Positions 50,915-59,210 of a DNA stretch of 64,000 bases are shown in pieces (position 1 is the first letter of the stretch; every line of letters starts with the position of its first letter). The notes below the pieces were generated by a model. The model saw only the letters and a program-made list of their open reading frames with translations, was not told the origin of the DNA and did no database searches. A program made the translations under genes and the position numbers. Origin of the DNA: Humitalea rosea (GTDB taxonomy: Bacteria; Pseudomonadota; Alphaproteobacteria; Acetobacterales; Acetobacteraceae); contig NZ_QKYU01000026.1 in the NCBI RefSeq assembly GCF_003253705.1, positions 1-64,000 of the forward strand. Direction: 5' to 3'.

Positions 50915-51955
50915 CTACCGCATCGGCGGCGCGTAGTGCAGCCCGCCCTGGCTCCACAGCCGGTTGGGGCCGCGCTCGATGCCGATCGGCACGATGTTGC
51001 GCTCCCACATCTCCGCGTAATTGCCGACCTGACGGATCATGCGCGCGGCCCAGGCGTCATCCACCCCGAGCGCCGTGCCCAGCCCCCCGGTGCGGCCCAG
51101 CAGGCGCTGCACTTCCGGCACCGTGCTGTCCATCATCTGGTCGATGTTCTGGCTGGTCACGCCCAGTTCCTCGGCGGTCAGCAGCGCGTAGAGCGTCCAG
51201 CGCACGAGGTCGAAGAACTTCCAGTCGCCCTTGCGGATGGCCGGCCCGAGCGGCTCCTTGCTGATCACTTCCGGCAGGATGCGCCAGGCCGTGCCATTGG
51301 CACCCTGGGCGTAGCGGAAGGCGGCCAGCGAGGAGACGTCGGTCGCATAGGCATCGCAGCGCCCGGCGATGAAGGCGCCGCGCATCGCCTCGATATCCTC
51401 GATCAGCAGCGGGCTGAACCGCATGCCGGTCTGGCGGAAGTAGTCGGCGACGCCGAGTTCGGTGGTCGAGCCGGGCGAGACGCAGACCGTCGCGCCGTCC
51501 AGCCCGCGCGAACTGGTGACGCCCGAGGCCGCCTTCACCATGAAGCCGGTGCCGTCGTAAAACGAGATGCCGGCGAAGGCGAGGCCGAGCGAGGCCTCAC
51601 GCCCCAGGGTCCAGGTCGTGTTGCGCGCCAGCACATCGACCTCGCCCGATTGCAGCGCGGTGAAGCGCTGCTGCACCGAGGTCGGCACATTCCGCACGCG
51701 GGAGGCATCGCCGAGCAAGGCCGAGGCGATGGCGCGGCAGATATCCACATCCAACCCGCGCCAGACGCCCTGGCTGTCGGGCAGGGCGAAGCCGGCGGTG
51801 GAGGGCGAGACGCCGCAGATCAGCATCCCGCGGCCGCGGATGGCGCCCATGATATCCGTGGCGGGCTGGGCCTCGGCCGCGGGGGACGAGAGCATCTGGG
51901 CCGATAGGAACAGCATCCCGGCGCCGAGGAGCCGGGGGATGGATGAAAGCCTCAT
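50915..51955 (-). CDS. Amino-acid ABC transporter substrate-binding protein (AapJ-like)
   Basis: Periplasmic binding protein family 3, 346 aa. A signal peptide of about 29 residues ends in 'SSPAAEA'. The mature protein has 'RGMLICGVSPSTAGFA', 'GLDVDICRAIASALLG', 'FYDGTGFMV' and 'WTLYALLTAEELGVTSQNID', as in general L-amino-acid binding proteins of rhizobia. The start at 51955 has AGGGAGA upstream; the frame stays open much further but runs over the opposite-strand gene. No permease or ATPase gene is adjacent, so it is an orphan receptor that must use a transporter elsewhere. Confidence 0.9.
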   Translation of the reverse strand: MRLSSIPRLLGAGMLFLSAQMLSSPAAEAQPATDIMGAIRGRGMLICGVSPSTAGFALPDSQGVWRGLDVDICRAIASALLGDASRVRNVPTSVQQRFTALQSGEVDVLARNTTWTLGREASLGLAFAGISFYDGTGFMVKAASGVTSSRGLDGATVCVSPGSTTELGVADYFRQTGMRFSPLLIEDIEAMRGAFIAGRCDAYATDVSSLAAFRYAQGANGTAWRILPEVISKEPLGPAIRKGDWKFFDLVRWTLYALLTAEELGVTSQNIDQMMDSTVPEVQRLLGRTGGLGTALGVDDAWAARMIRQVGNYAEMWERNIVPIGIERGPNRLWSQGGLHYAPPMR

Positions 51956-52090
51956 GTCCTGATCTCTCCCTGGATCGCGGCCAGTCTCGGGGCTTCCCGC
52001 GCCGTTCCGCAAGCAGCATCGCCGCCGCAATCCGCTGGCGCCCGGAAGTCCTGTTTGATACGATCCCAATCTGTTCGGGGGGATGACATC

Positions 52091-53146
52091 ATGGCCACAA
52101 GGCTGGTGTTTTTCGCGACCAATCGCCTGTTCGACCCCAAGGGTCCGGGCTTCGGCACGGTGCCGGACGATCCGCCGGGCCGGGTTCTGGCCGGCTGGGT
52201 GGATACCTCCGGCGAGGCCGATCCGGCACTGGAGGGCAAGGCCGGCACGCCGCATGTCGAGGCGTTCGATGATCCCGACAGCGGGCTGGTGACCGTGCTG
52301 AAGCAATGGCTCGCCAAGGCCGAGGGCGGCATCGCGCTGCTTTCGGTGCATGGCTTCAACTACAGTTTTTCCGCCGCCATGGCTCGCACCGGCGCGCTTT
52401 GCGCCTGGCTGGAGGAGGGTGGCGCGCCGCCGCTGGTGCCGCTGTGCTTCACCTGGCCGAGCAATGGCGTCGGCAGCATCGGCGCCTACAAGGATGATCA
52501 GGTGGATGCGGCAAGCTCCGGCCTCGCGCTGGCGCGGCTGGTCGCGGCCGTGGCCGCGCTGAAGCCGACGGTCCCGGTCGTCTATCTCGCGCATTCGATG
52601 GGCGCGCGGGCGACCCGCTGCGCGATGCAGGAGATGGCGCAGCGCTTCTCGCCGCTGCCCAAGGGCGTCTTCCGCCAGGCGGTGATCATGGCCGGGGATG
52701 ACGCGGCGGATGTGTTCGACGCGGGCGAGGGCTGGGCCAGCGACAGCGCCGGCGGGATGCGGCCGCTGGCCAGCCTCGCGCGCTACGTGACCATCGGGGT
52801 GAACCGCGCCGATGGGGTGGTCTCGCTGGTCTCGGGCCAGGTGAACCGCGGCGACCGGCTGGGCACCGCCGGGCCGGGCCGGCCCAAGGACCTGCCAGGC
52901 AATGTGAAGGTGGTGGATTACAGCGAGGTGGTGGCCGGGGCCGACCTCAAGCCGGTGCCGACGCATGAGGTGGAGCCGAACTGGATCGGCCACCAATACC
53001 TGCGCAACGACAAGCGGGTGCGCCAGGACCTGGTGGCGCTGATGGCGCAGGACACGGCGCCCGAGCAGGTGAAGGACCGGCGCTGGGGAGAGCCGCAGCC
53101 GGCGGTGGCGTTCGGCGAATTCGCGGACCGGCTGTATCCGGTGTGA
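52091..53146 (+). CDS. Alpha/beta hydrolase of the DUF900-like type
   Basis: A 351-aa predicted serine hydrolase. The oxyanion segment is 'VHGFNYSF' (from residue 86) and the nucleophile elbow is 'YLAHSMGAR' with Ser169; a later Asp/His pair ('AGDDAADVFD', 'GHQYLRND') could complete the triad. There is no signal peptide, although many relatives are lipoproteins or exported. The start at 52091 is the best; the frame opens at 52055. The gap to the divergent binding-protein gene is 135 bases. The substrate is unknown. Confidence 0.8.
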   Translation: MATRLVFFATNRLFDPKGPGFGTVPDDPPGRVLAGWVDTSGEADPALEGKAGTPHVEAFDDPDSGLVTVLKQWLAKAEGGIALLSVHGFNYSFSAAMARTGALCAWLEEGGAPPLVPLCFTWPSNGVGSIGAYKDDQVDAASSGLALARLVAAVAALKPTVPVVYLAHSMGARATRCAMQEMAQRFSPLPKGVFRQAVIMAGDDAADVFDAGEGWASDSAGGMRPLASLARYVTIGVNRADGVVSLVSGQVNRGDRLGTAGPGRPKDLPGNVKVVDYSEVVAGADLKPVPTHEVEPNWIGHQYLRNDKRVRQDLVALMAQDTAPEQVKDRRWGEPQPAVAFGEFADRLYPV

Positions 53147-53154
53147 GGGCGGCC

Positions 53155-53160
53155 AGTCTA
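53155..53160. repeat. Left copy of a 6-bp direct repeat flanking the low-GC cassette
   Basis: AGTCTA occurs here, 9 bases after the hydrolase stop, and again at 54344-54349 across the two facing stop codons at the right edge of the cassette. It could be a target-site duplication, but six bases can match by chance. Confidence 0.25.
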
Positions 53161-53236
53161 GGGAGAGCATTGCCTAATTGAACACGACCCGGCAGGGTAC
53201 TACCGATATTGAACCCATCGCAGGTGGGGCATAGCA

Positions 53237-53683
53237 TTGGGCGACGAGGATTTGCTTTTCCCTTTCGAATTCTACCTAGTGGGTACTCCTCTTTCGTTGC
53301 AAGCGAATACTGCCTCGAAGGTGCGTTGGAAGAATGAGGTGAAAGAGGCCGCCCGGAATCGAGTAAGAGAAACTGCAGAGTGGACGTACCTTGAGGAAGA
53401 GCCGCTTGCACTGACGATCTACTATTTTCCCACCGCTCCTATGGGCGGCGACATCGATAACATCGTGAAGCCAATTATGGACGCTTTGATAGGAGTGGTT
53501 CACTTGGACGATCAGGTTGTCGAACGCGTCGTCGCCCAGAAGTTCGAACCCGGGGTGAGATGGACCTTCGCCGAGCCGAGCGAACAGCTCGCGGCGGCGT
53601 TGGACACAATCACGGCTTCGGAGAGCCCCGCGCCTGTTGTATATGTCCGTGCCGACAACGATCTGAGCTGGAGGAGGCTCTAA
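53237..53683 (+). CDS. RusA-type Holliday junction resolvase
   Basis: A 148-aa predicted crossover-junction endonuclease like RusA. The acidic active site is visible in 'GGDIDNIVKPIMDALIGVVHLDD': Asp72, Asp74, Lys78 and Asp91 correspond to the RusA catalytic Asp/Asp/Lys/Asp set, with Lys102 further on. The start is a TTG at 53237 and is uncertain; Met69 is too late, and no ATG lies upstream in frame. Base composition is clearly lower in GC and richer in A/T third positions than the neighbours, a sign of transfer. It is coupled to the next gene by TAATG. RusA proteins are usually phage-borne, but no phage genes are near. Confidence 0.85.
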   Translation: MGDEDLLFPFEFYLVGTPLSLQANTASKVRWKNEVKEAARNRVRETAEWTYLEEEPLALTIYYFPTAPMGGDIDNIVKPIMDALIGVVHLDDQVVERVVAQKFEPGVRWTFAEPSEQLAAALDTITASESPAPVVYVRADNDLSWRRL

Positions 53684-54345
53684 TGACTGCACCCGCTCGA
53701 TCCTGGCCGGAAGAGGCTGAGCGTGAGTTCCTTGCGGGACTGCGGGCTCAATATGTTGACCAGGGCTTCACCTTTGTTGTCGATCCCCGGCCTGACGACC
53801 TTCCGGCGTTCCTCGGCTCCTATCGGCCCGATGCCATCGCCAAAAAGCCGGGAGCCAACATAGCCATCGAAGTCAAGCAGCGCCCTAGCCCTGCTACGGA
53901 ATGGTCGCTGACACGAATCCGCCGCCTCTTTGAAGGACACCCCGACTGGCAGCTGGTCGTTACCTATATAGGAAGCGATCCGTTGAAAACGCTGACCATC
54001 CCCGTTTCGTCGACCGCCGACATCCGCCGCCGGGCAGAGGAGGTTCGGACTTTGGAGATCCATGGGCAGCAGCAAGCCGCTTTTGTCATGGCTTGGTCCT
54101 TGTTAGAGGCCGCGCTTCATCGGATCGAAAGCGAGAAAGGAGCGCGGCCCCGCACCCCCGGAACAGTGGTGCAGACCTTGGCGATGCTTGGCTATATTGA
54201 CCCGGCGCTCGAACAGAGAGTTCGTCCACTGATCGACCTGCGCAACCGCATCGTTCACGGCGATCTACATGCGGAGCCTTCGCCCTACGACGTGCATTTG
54301 GTGTTATCCGCCGTCGAGCAAGCACTGGCGAACGACGCGAGCTAG
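53683..54345 (+). CDS. PD-(D/E)XK-like nuclease fused to a HEPN-like domain
   Basis: A 220-aa protein of unknown function. Residues about 10-105 resemble a restriction-endonuclease fold: 'YRPDAIAKKPG' (Asp50) and 'IAIEVKQR' (Glu63, Lys65) form a D...ExK site. After a linker, residues about 130-215 are helical. They contain 'AWSLLEAALHRI' and 'IDLRNRIVHGDL', where Arg187-Asn188-x3-His192 is the RNxxxH signature of HEPN domains, many of them toxin or defence RNases. The ATG shares its A with the RusA gene's TAA, so the pair is one unit. GC is lower than the flanks. The stop lies one base from the facing CCA-adding enzyme stop. The domain calls are my reading of motifs. Confidence 0.75.
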   Translation: MTAPARSWPEEAEREFLAGLRAQYVDQGFTFVVDPRPDDLPAFLGSYRPDAIAKKPGANIAIEVKQRPSPATEWSLTRIRRLFEGHPDWQLVVTYIGSDPLKTLTIPVSSTADIRRRAEEVRTLEIHGQQQAAFVMAWSLLEAALHRIESEKGARPRTPGTVVQTLAMLGYIDPALEQRVRPLIDLRNRIVHGDLHAEPSPYDVHLVLSAVEQALANDAS

Positions 54346-54346
54346 T

Positions 54347-55585
54347 CTACCCTGCCGCGACCTCCTCCCGCATCCGCGCCAGGAGCGCATCCTTGTCCGC
54401 CACGCAGCCGCCGGCGAACCACCACCCGCGCACGCTGTTGTAGAGCCGCCCGATACGCGGCCCCTCCGGCACGCCGAGGTCCAGCACATCCTGCCCGAGC
54501 AGCGGGAAGACCGGCACCGGCGTCGCCGCCAGCAGGGCGCGGTCGGCGGCGCGGTCCTGGCCATCCTCGGCCTCGGCCAGCAGCAACTCGGCCTGGGCTT
54601 CCGCCGCGCCGTAGAGCGCGAGCAGCCGCCGCGCCGCATCGTGATCCAGCCCCGGATCGGGGCGCGGGTCGTGGCGGTGGCCGCAGTAGCGGGAGAGCCT
54701 GCCGCGTTCCTCGCCCGACATCCGCAGCCGCCCCGCGAGCCCGCCGAGGCCGCGCGGCAGCACCTCGCCCAGCAGTGCCGCGAGGCGCAGCACCGGATCG
54801 GTGGAGGGGGTGATCGCGACCAGCCGCCGCAGCCGGGGCAGGCGGGGGATGGTGTTGGCCTCGGTCACCTCGGGCAGCACCGCGCCCAACACGCCGCAGG
54901 CGGCCATCAGCGCCAGCGCGTCGCAGGGGTCGGGGGCGATCAGCAGGCGTTTCAGCTCGGACCAGACCCGTTCGGCCGACAGCCGCGCGAGGCCGGGCAC
55001 CGCCGCCGCGATCGCCGCGATCGCCGCCGGATCGGGCGTGCCCCGCCCATACCGTGCCTGGAAGCGGAAGAAGCGCAGCGCGCGCAAAAAATCCTCGGCC
55101 AGCCGCGTGGCCGGATCGCCGACGAAGCGCACCCGCCCCGCCGCCAGATCCGCCCGCCCGCCAAAATAATCCCAAAGCCGGCCGTCGGCGGCCAGCGACA
55201 TGGCGTTGATGGTGAAATCCCGCCGCGCCGCATCGATGCGCCAATCGGTGGTCCAGGCGACCTCGGCATGGCGGCCGTCGGTCGCGATGTCCTGGCGCAG
55301 CGCCGTCACCTCCACCGGCTCACGGTCGAGCACGGCGGTGACGGTGCCATGGGCGAGCCCGGTTTCGAACACCCGCAGCCCCGCGGCGCGCAGGCGCTCG
55401 GCGATGGTCTCGGGCGGGAAGGGGGCGGCGACATCGATATCGGCCAGCGGCCGCCCGGCCAGCAGGTCGCGCACCAGCCCGCCGACCGCCCGCGCCCCGG
55501 GCAGGGCCGCCAGCACCGCCCCGGCCGCGCCGGAGGCCAGCGCGGCCGGGGGGGCGATCCGGGTGCTGGGAGGGTCCCCGCTCAT
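54347..55585 (-). CDS. cca: CCA tRNA nucleotidyltransferase
   Basis: Adds or repairs the 3' CCA of tRNAs; poly(A) polymerase is the alternative within this family. It is 412 aa with the head motif 'AVGGLVRDLLAGRPLADIDV' (catalytic Asp49 and Asp51), motif B 'DAARRDFTINAM' (RRDFTINAM at 121-129), and 'RFVGDPATRLAEDFLRALRF'. The start at 55585 overlaps the stop of the upstream small gene as ATGA. Two of the four tRNAs here (Tyr, Thr) lack an encoded CCA and need this activity. Confidence 0.93.
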   Translation of the reverse strand: MSGDPPSTRIAPPAALASGAAGAVLAALPGARAVGGLVRDLLAGRPLADIDVAAPFPPETIAERLRAAGLRVFETGLAHGTVTAVLDREPVEVTALRQDIATDGRHAEVAWTTDWRIDAARRDFTINAMSLAADGRLWDYFGGRADLAAGRVRFVGDPATRLAEDFLRALRFFRFQARYGRGTPDPAAIAAIAAAVPGLARLSAERVWSELKRLLIAPDPCDALALMAACGVLGAVLPEVTEANTIPRLPRLRRLVAITPSTDPVLRLAALLGEVLPRGLGGLAGRLRMSGEERGRLSRYCGHRHDPRPDPGLDHDAARRLLALYGAAEAQAELLLAEAEDGQDRAADRALLAATPVPVFPLLGQDVLDLGVPEGPRIGRLYNSVRGWWFAGGCVADKDALLARMREEVAAG

Positions 55586-55833
55586 CGCGCGGGCACCACA
55601 TGGCCGGGGATGATCTCGCCATCCGGGCCGAGGCGCGGCGGCACATAGACCGCATGGCGGTCCTGCGCCCGCGAGAATCCGTAGATCACCGCCCCCCCCA
55701 GCATCAGCACCACCCCCGCCGCCGCCAGGCCAAGCACAGGCCCGGAGGGCTCGGCCGTCGGATTGGCCCGGCGCCACAGCCACCAGGCGCCGAAGGGCAG
55801 GAGAAACAGCAGCGGTTCGAACAGCCAGTCCAT
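55582..55833 (-). CDS. Small membrane protein (DUF6111-like)
   Basis: An 83-aa protein with two predicted membrane helices (about 3-20 'WLFEPLLFLLPFGAWWLW' and 33-52 'VLGLAAAGVVLMLGGAVIYG') and a C-terminal cytoplasmic or periplasmic tail ending 'PPRLGPDGEIIPGHVVPAR'. That tail pattern is typical of a small alphaproteobacterial family found beside CCA-adding enzymes. The start at 55833 is chosen; the frame opens at 55887. Function unknown. The stop overlaps the cca start. Confidence 0.75.
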   Translation of the reverse strand: MDWLFEPLLFLLPFGAWWLWRRANPTAEPSGPVLGLAAAGVVLMLGGAVIYGFSRAQDRHAVYVPPRLGPDGEIIPGHVVPAR

Positions 55834-55891
55834 GGTTCCGATCCGGACAGGGCCGAGCAGGAGACGCCTGCGGGACCGCCGGGGCAATCCG

Positions 55892-56581
55892 TCATTCCCG
55901 TAGCACGCGGGCGAGGTTCAGCAGGATGGTCGCCGTCGCGCCCCAGACCAGGTGCCGGTCATGCGGCCAGACCCAGAACACTCGGTCTCGTCCGCGGAAA
56001 TTCCGCTGCCCGCGCTCCGGCAGCATCGGGTCGAGCAGCCGGGAGAGCGGATATTCGAAGGGCTCCTCCACCTCATCCGGCGCGGGGGTGAGGCTGAAGG
56101 GCGGCGTCAGCAGCGCCACCACCGGGGTGATGCGATAGCCGGTGCCGGTCAGATGGTCCGGCAGCCGCCCCAGCAGCACCGGCAGGCGCGGGTCCAGCCC
56201 GACCTCCTCGGCGGCCTCGCGCAGGGCGGCGGATTCGGGGGTCTCGCCCGGTTCGATCCGCCCGCCGGGGAAGGCGACCTGGCCGGCATGGGCGTTCAGC
56301 GTGGCGGCGCGCAGCGTCAGCAGCACGGTCGGCTCGGGGTGGAGCAGGATGCCGACCAGCACCGCCGCCTCCTTCGGCGCCTTGCCGTTGAGCAGGTCCA
56401 TGGCGTCATCGGAGGAGGTGGCGCCCGCCCGTGCCAGCCGCACGGGGTCGCGCAGCCGGGCGGCGATCTCGGGGCCGGTCAAGATCGGGGCGACCGGCCG
56501 GACGATCAGCGGCCCGCCTGTCAGCGATTGGTCCATCACCGGGGTGTGGGCTCCGGCCGGCCCCGAGACAAGATCAGGCAT
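55892..56581 (-). CDS. Nudix hydrolase, CoA pyrophosphatase type
   Basis: Predicted to cleave CoA or related dinucleoside pyrophosphates. It is 229 aa. The Nudix box is complete: Gly107-x5-Glu113-x7-Arg121-Glu122-x2-Glu125-Glu126-x-Gly128. An upstream segment 'LRAATLNAHAGQVAFPGGRI' matches the CoA-specific NudL/PCD1 branch. The ATG at 56581 overlaps the upstream gene's end by 8 bases; Met16 (56536) is an alternative start. It belongs to a four-gene minus-strand operon. Confidence 0.9.
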   Translation of the reverse strand: MPDLVSGPAGAHTPVMDQSLTGGPLIVRPVAPILTGPEIAARLRDPVRLARAGATSSDDAMDLLNGKAPKEAAVLVGILLHPEPTVLLTLRAATLNAHAGQVAFPGGRIEPGETPESAALREAAEEVGLDPRLPVLLGRLPDHLTGTGYRITPVVALLTPPFSLTPAPDEVEEPFEYPLSRLLDPMLPERGQRNFRGRDRVFWVWPHDRHLVWGATATILLNLARVLRE

Positions 56582-57191
56582 CCGCCTCGGGCGGCAAATC
56601 GTCGATCGGGAAGAAGATCCCCTCGCTCCAGACCCCCAGCACCTTGCGGTCCTCGATCTGCTCCGCTTCGGCCAGGGCGACGAGTTCGTAGAAGACCGGG
56701 CGGGTCAGCCGCGCCTCCAGCCCCGGCCGCACGGTGACATAGGGGGAGGGCTGCCGCGTCTTCGGGCAGAGCCTGACCCGGATCGGGTGCGCGTCATCGG
56801 CGGTCACGATTTCGTCAAGATTCGTGCGGAAGGCGAGGCACTGGCGGGGCTTCCCATCCGCGTCGGGGCACTGCCGCCAGAACATCTCCACGGCCAGGAA
56901 GGGGGCGTCCTCGACCTCGATCTGCCCACGTTCCGCCGGTGTTTCCAGCCAGAAGGAGCCATCCTCCTCCCGCCGCAGCACGCTGGCGAACAGGCACACC
57001 AGCTCCTTGCGGTTGATCGGGGAGCCCTTGTAGTGCCAGCGCCCGTCCCGCGTGATGCGGATGTCGAAATCGCCGCAGGATTGGGCGCGCGGACGGGGGG
57101 TTGCGCGGTCGGGAAGCAGGCGATCGGTCCGGACCGGCGGATGCCCCGTTCCGCCCTCATGCGGTGCTTTGTTGGTTTGACCGAGCATCAT
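56574..57191 (-). CDS. DUF1285 family protein
   Basis: A 205-aa cytoplasmic protein. Residues about 40-205 match the DUF1285 pattern: 'CGDFDIRITRDGRWHYKGSP', 'INRKELVCLFASVLRREEDGSF', 'YELVALAE' and 'LGVWSEGIFFPI'. The N-terminal ~35 residues are variable. The start is a double ATG at 57191/57188. Function is unknown; the gene is commonly placed beside the Nudix/cca operon and divergent from moxR, as here. Confidence 0.85.
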   Translation of the reverse strand: MMLGQTNKAPHEGGTGHPPVRTDRLLPDRATPRPRAQSCGDFDIRITRDGRWHYKGSPINRKELVCLFASVLRREEDGSFWLETPAERGQIEVEDAPFLAVEMFWRQCPDADGKPRQCLAFRTNLDEIVTADDAHPIRVRLCPKTRQPSPYVTVRPGLEARLTRPVFYELVALAEAEQIEDRKVLGVWSEGIFFPIDDLPPEADA

Positions 57192-57315
57192 AGGCTTCCC
57201 GGAGGACCGCGCACCGCACCGCTTTTCCGGCGGGCTCGCGTCCCCATTTGTTGTCTTGCCGGATGGCCGGCCCCCGAACTCATCGTTCGGACTGCATATA
57301 GGGAGCCGCAAGGCG

Positions 57316-58353
57316 ATGGTTGAAGTGGCGACAGCCTCCGAAAACGCGCTGGACGGCATGAATGACGCCGCCCGGTCCCTTGCGACCGTCGCCGAGGCCG
57401 AGGCCCTGGCTGAGAAACTCGGCCGGGTGCGGGCCGGAATCGGCCGTGTCATTTTTGGCCAGGACCAGGTGATCGAGCAGGTGCTGGTGGCGATTCTCTC
57501 CGGCGGCCATGCGCTGCTGGTGGGTGTGCCGGGCCTTGGCAAGACCAAGCTTGTGGATACGCTGGGCACGGTGCTCGGGCTCGATGCCCGCCGCGTGCAA
57601 TTCACGCCGGACCTGATGCCCGCCGATATCCTGGGTTCGGAGGTGCTGGAGGAAGGCGAGGGCGGCCGTCGCGCCTTTCGCTTCCTGCCTGGCCCGATCT
57701 TCTGCCAACTGCTGATGGCCGATGAGATCAACCGCGCCAGCCCCCGCACCCAGTCGGCCCTGTTGCAGGCGATGCAGGAGCAGCGGGTCGCCGTCGCCGG
57801 CACGCTGCATCCGCTGCCGGTGCCCTTCCATGTGCTGGCGACCCAAAACCCGATCGAGCAGGAGGGCACCTACCCGCTGCCCGAGGCGCAGCTCGACCGC
57901 TTCCTGCTGGAGGTGGACGTCCCCTACCCGGACCTCGCCGCCGAGCGCGCCATGCTGCTGGCCACCACCGGCTCGCGCGACGTGAAGCCGGAGGCGGCGA
58001 TGACCACCGCCGAATTGCTGGCCGCCCAGGCGCTGATCCGCCGCATCCCGGTCGGCGAGAAGGTGCTGGATGCGATCCTCGCCTTGGTCCGTGGCGCGCG
58101 GCCGGAGGGCACCTCCAACGAGATGGTCCGCCGCGTCCTCGCCTGGGGCCCGGGGCCGCGGGCGGCGCAGGCGCTGATGCTCGCCTCCCGAGCGCGGGCG
58201 GTGCTGGACGGGCGCCTCGCCCCCAGCATCGATGATGTGCGGGCGCTGGCCGAGCCGGTGCTGCGGCATCGCATGGCGCTCAGCTTCTCCGCCCGCGCCG
58301 ATGGAATCCGCCTCTCCGATGTGATCCGCACCCTGGCGGAGGAGCTTGGCTGA
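57316..58353 (+). CDS. MoxR-family AAA+ ATPase
   Basis: Chaperone-like ATPase, 345 aa, that works with the DUF58 and BatA-type proteins encoded next. Walker A is GVPGLGKTK (70-78) and Walker B is LLMADE (132-137). The MoxR sensor region 'ATQNPIEQEGTYPLPEAQLDRF' and the C-terminal lid 'MALSFSARADGIRLSDVI' are present. The start at 57316 has AGCCGCAAGG upstream. The 124-base gap to DUF1285 is a divergent promoter region, but I see no clear consensus boxes. Confidence 0.93.
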   Translation: MVEVATASENALDGMNDAARSLATVAEAEALAEKLGRVRAGIGRVIFGQDQVIEQVLVAILSGGHALLVGVPGLGKTKLVDTLGTVLGLDARRVQFTPDLMPADILGSEVLEEGEGGRRAFRFLPGPIFCQLLMADEINRASPRTQSALLQAMQEQRVAVAGTLHPLPVPFHVLATQNPIEQEGTYPLPEAQLDRFLLEVDVPYPDLAAERAMLLATTGSRDVKPEAAMTTAELLAAQALIRRIPVGEKVLDAILALVRGARPEGTSNEMVRRVLAWGPGPRAAQALMLASRARAVLDGRLAPSIDDVRALAEPVLRHRMALSFSARADGIRLSDVIRTLAEELG

Positions 58354-58355
58354 CC

Positions 58356-59210
58356 ATGCCGGCCCCCAGACCCCCGGCGGCCGAGGCCCTCGGCGCCCGG
58401 CTGCCGCCTCTGGTGGTGGCGGCGGACCGGGTCGCGGCCACGGTCCGCGCCGGGGTGCATGGCCGCCGCCGTCCAGGGCAGGGGGATGCCTTCTGGCAGT
58501 TCCGCCCCTTCGCCCAGGGTGATGCGGTGAACCGGATCGACTGGCGGCAATCCGCCCGTGGCGACCGGCTCTACGTGCGCGAGACGGAATCCGAGGCCGC
58601 GCAGACCATCGGCCTCTGGCGCGCGACCGGCCCCGGCATGGGCTGGCGCGGTGCCGCCTCCCGCCCGACCAAGCGCGAGCGCGCGGAGCTGCTGCTGCTC
58701 GCCCTGGCCTCGCTGCTGCTGCGCGGGGGGGAGCGGGTGCGGCTGCTCGGCGCCGGGCGCACCCTGGCCGGGCGCGGCGCGCTGGAGCGGCTGGCCGAGG
58801 ACCTCGGCGCCTCCGAGGGCGCGCTGGACGACCCGAGCCTCTCCCGCCATAGCCGCATCGTGCTGTTCGGGGATTTCTGGGCGCCGCTGCCGGAGTGGCA
58901 GGCGCGGCTGTCCGGCTTCGCCGCGCGGGGGCTGCGCGGCACCCTGGTCCAGGTCATCGACCCGGCCGAGGAAAGCCTGCCCTATGCCGGCCGCATCCGC
59001 TTCGAGGGGCTGGATGGCGAGGCCCCCGAACTGCTGCCCCGGGTCGAGGGCGTGCGCCCCGCCTATGCCGCCCGCGTCGCCGCGCATCGCGCCGGGCTGC
59101 ATGATCTGGCCCGCATGGCCGGCTGCACCCTGCTGACGCACCACACCGACCAGCCGCCGGAGGCCGCGTTGCTGGCGCTGTGGCTGGCCTTGGCCGAGGC
59201 CGCTCGCTGA
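58356..59210 (+). CDS. DUF58 domain-containing protein
   Basis: A 284-aa cytoplasmic protein partnered with MoxR in many bacteria. The family signature 'FRPFAQGDAVNRIDWRQSARGDRLYVRETE' appears in the first third. A von Willebrand A-like fold follows ('HSRIVLFGDFWAPLPEWQ'). It starts 2 bases after moxR, and its stop overlaps the next start (TGATG at 59208-59212), so the cluster is tightly coupled. Confidence 0.9.
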   Translation: MPAPRPPAAEALGARLPPLVVAADRVAATVRAGVHGRRRPGQGDAFWQFRPFAQGDAVNRIDWRQSARGDRLYVRETESEAAQTIGLWRATGPGMGWRGAASRPTKRERAELLLLALASLLLRGGERVRLLGAGRTLAGRGALERLAEDLGASEGALDDPSLSRHSRIVLFGDFWAPLPEWQARLSGFAARGLRGTLVQVIDPAEESLPYAGRIRFEGLDGEAPELLPRVEGVRPAYAARVAAHRAGLHDLARMAGCTLLTHHTDQPPEAALLALWLALAEAAR

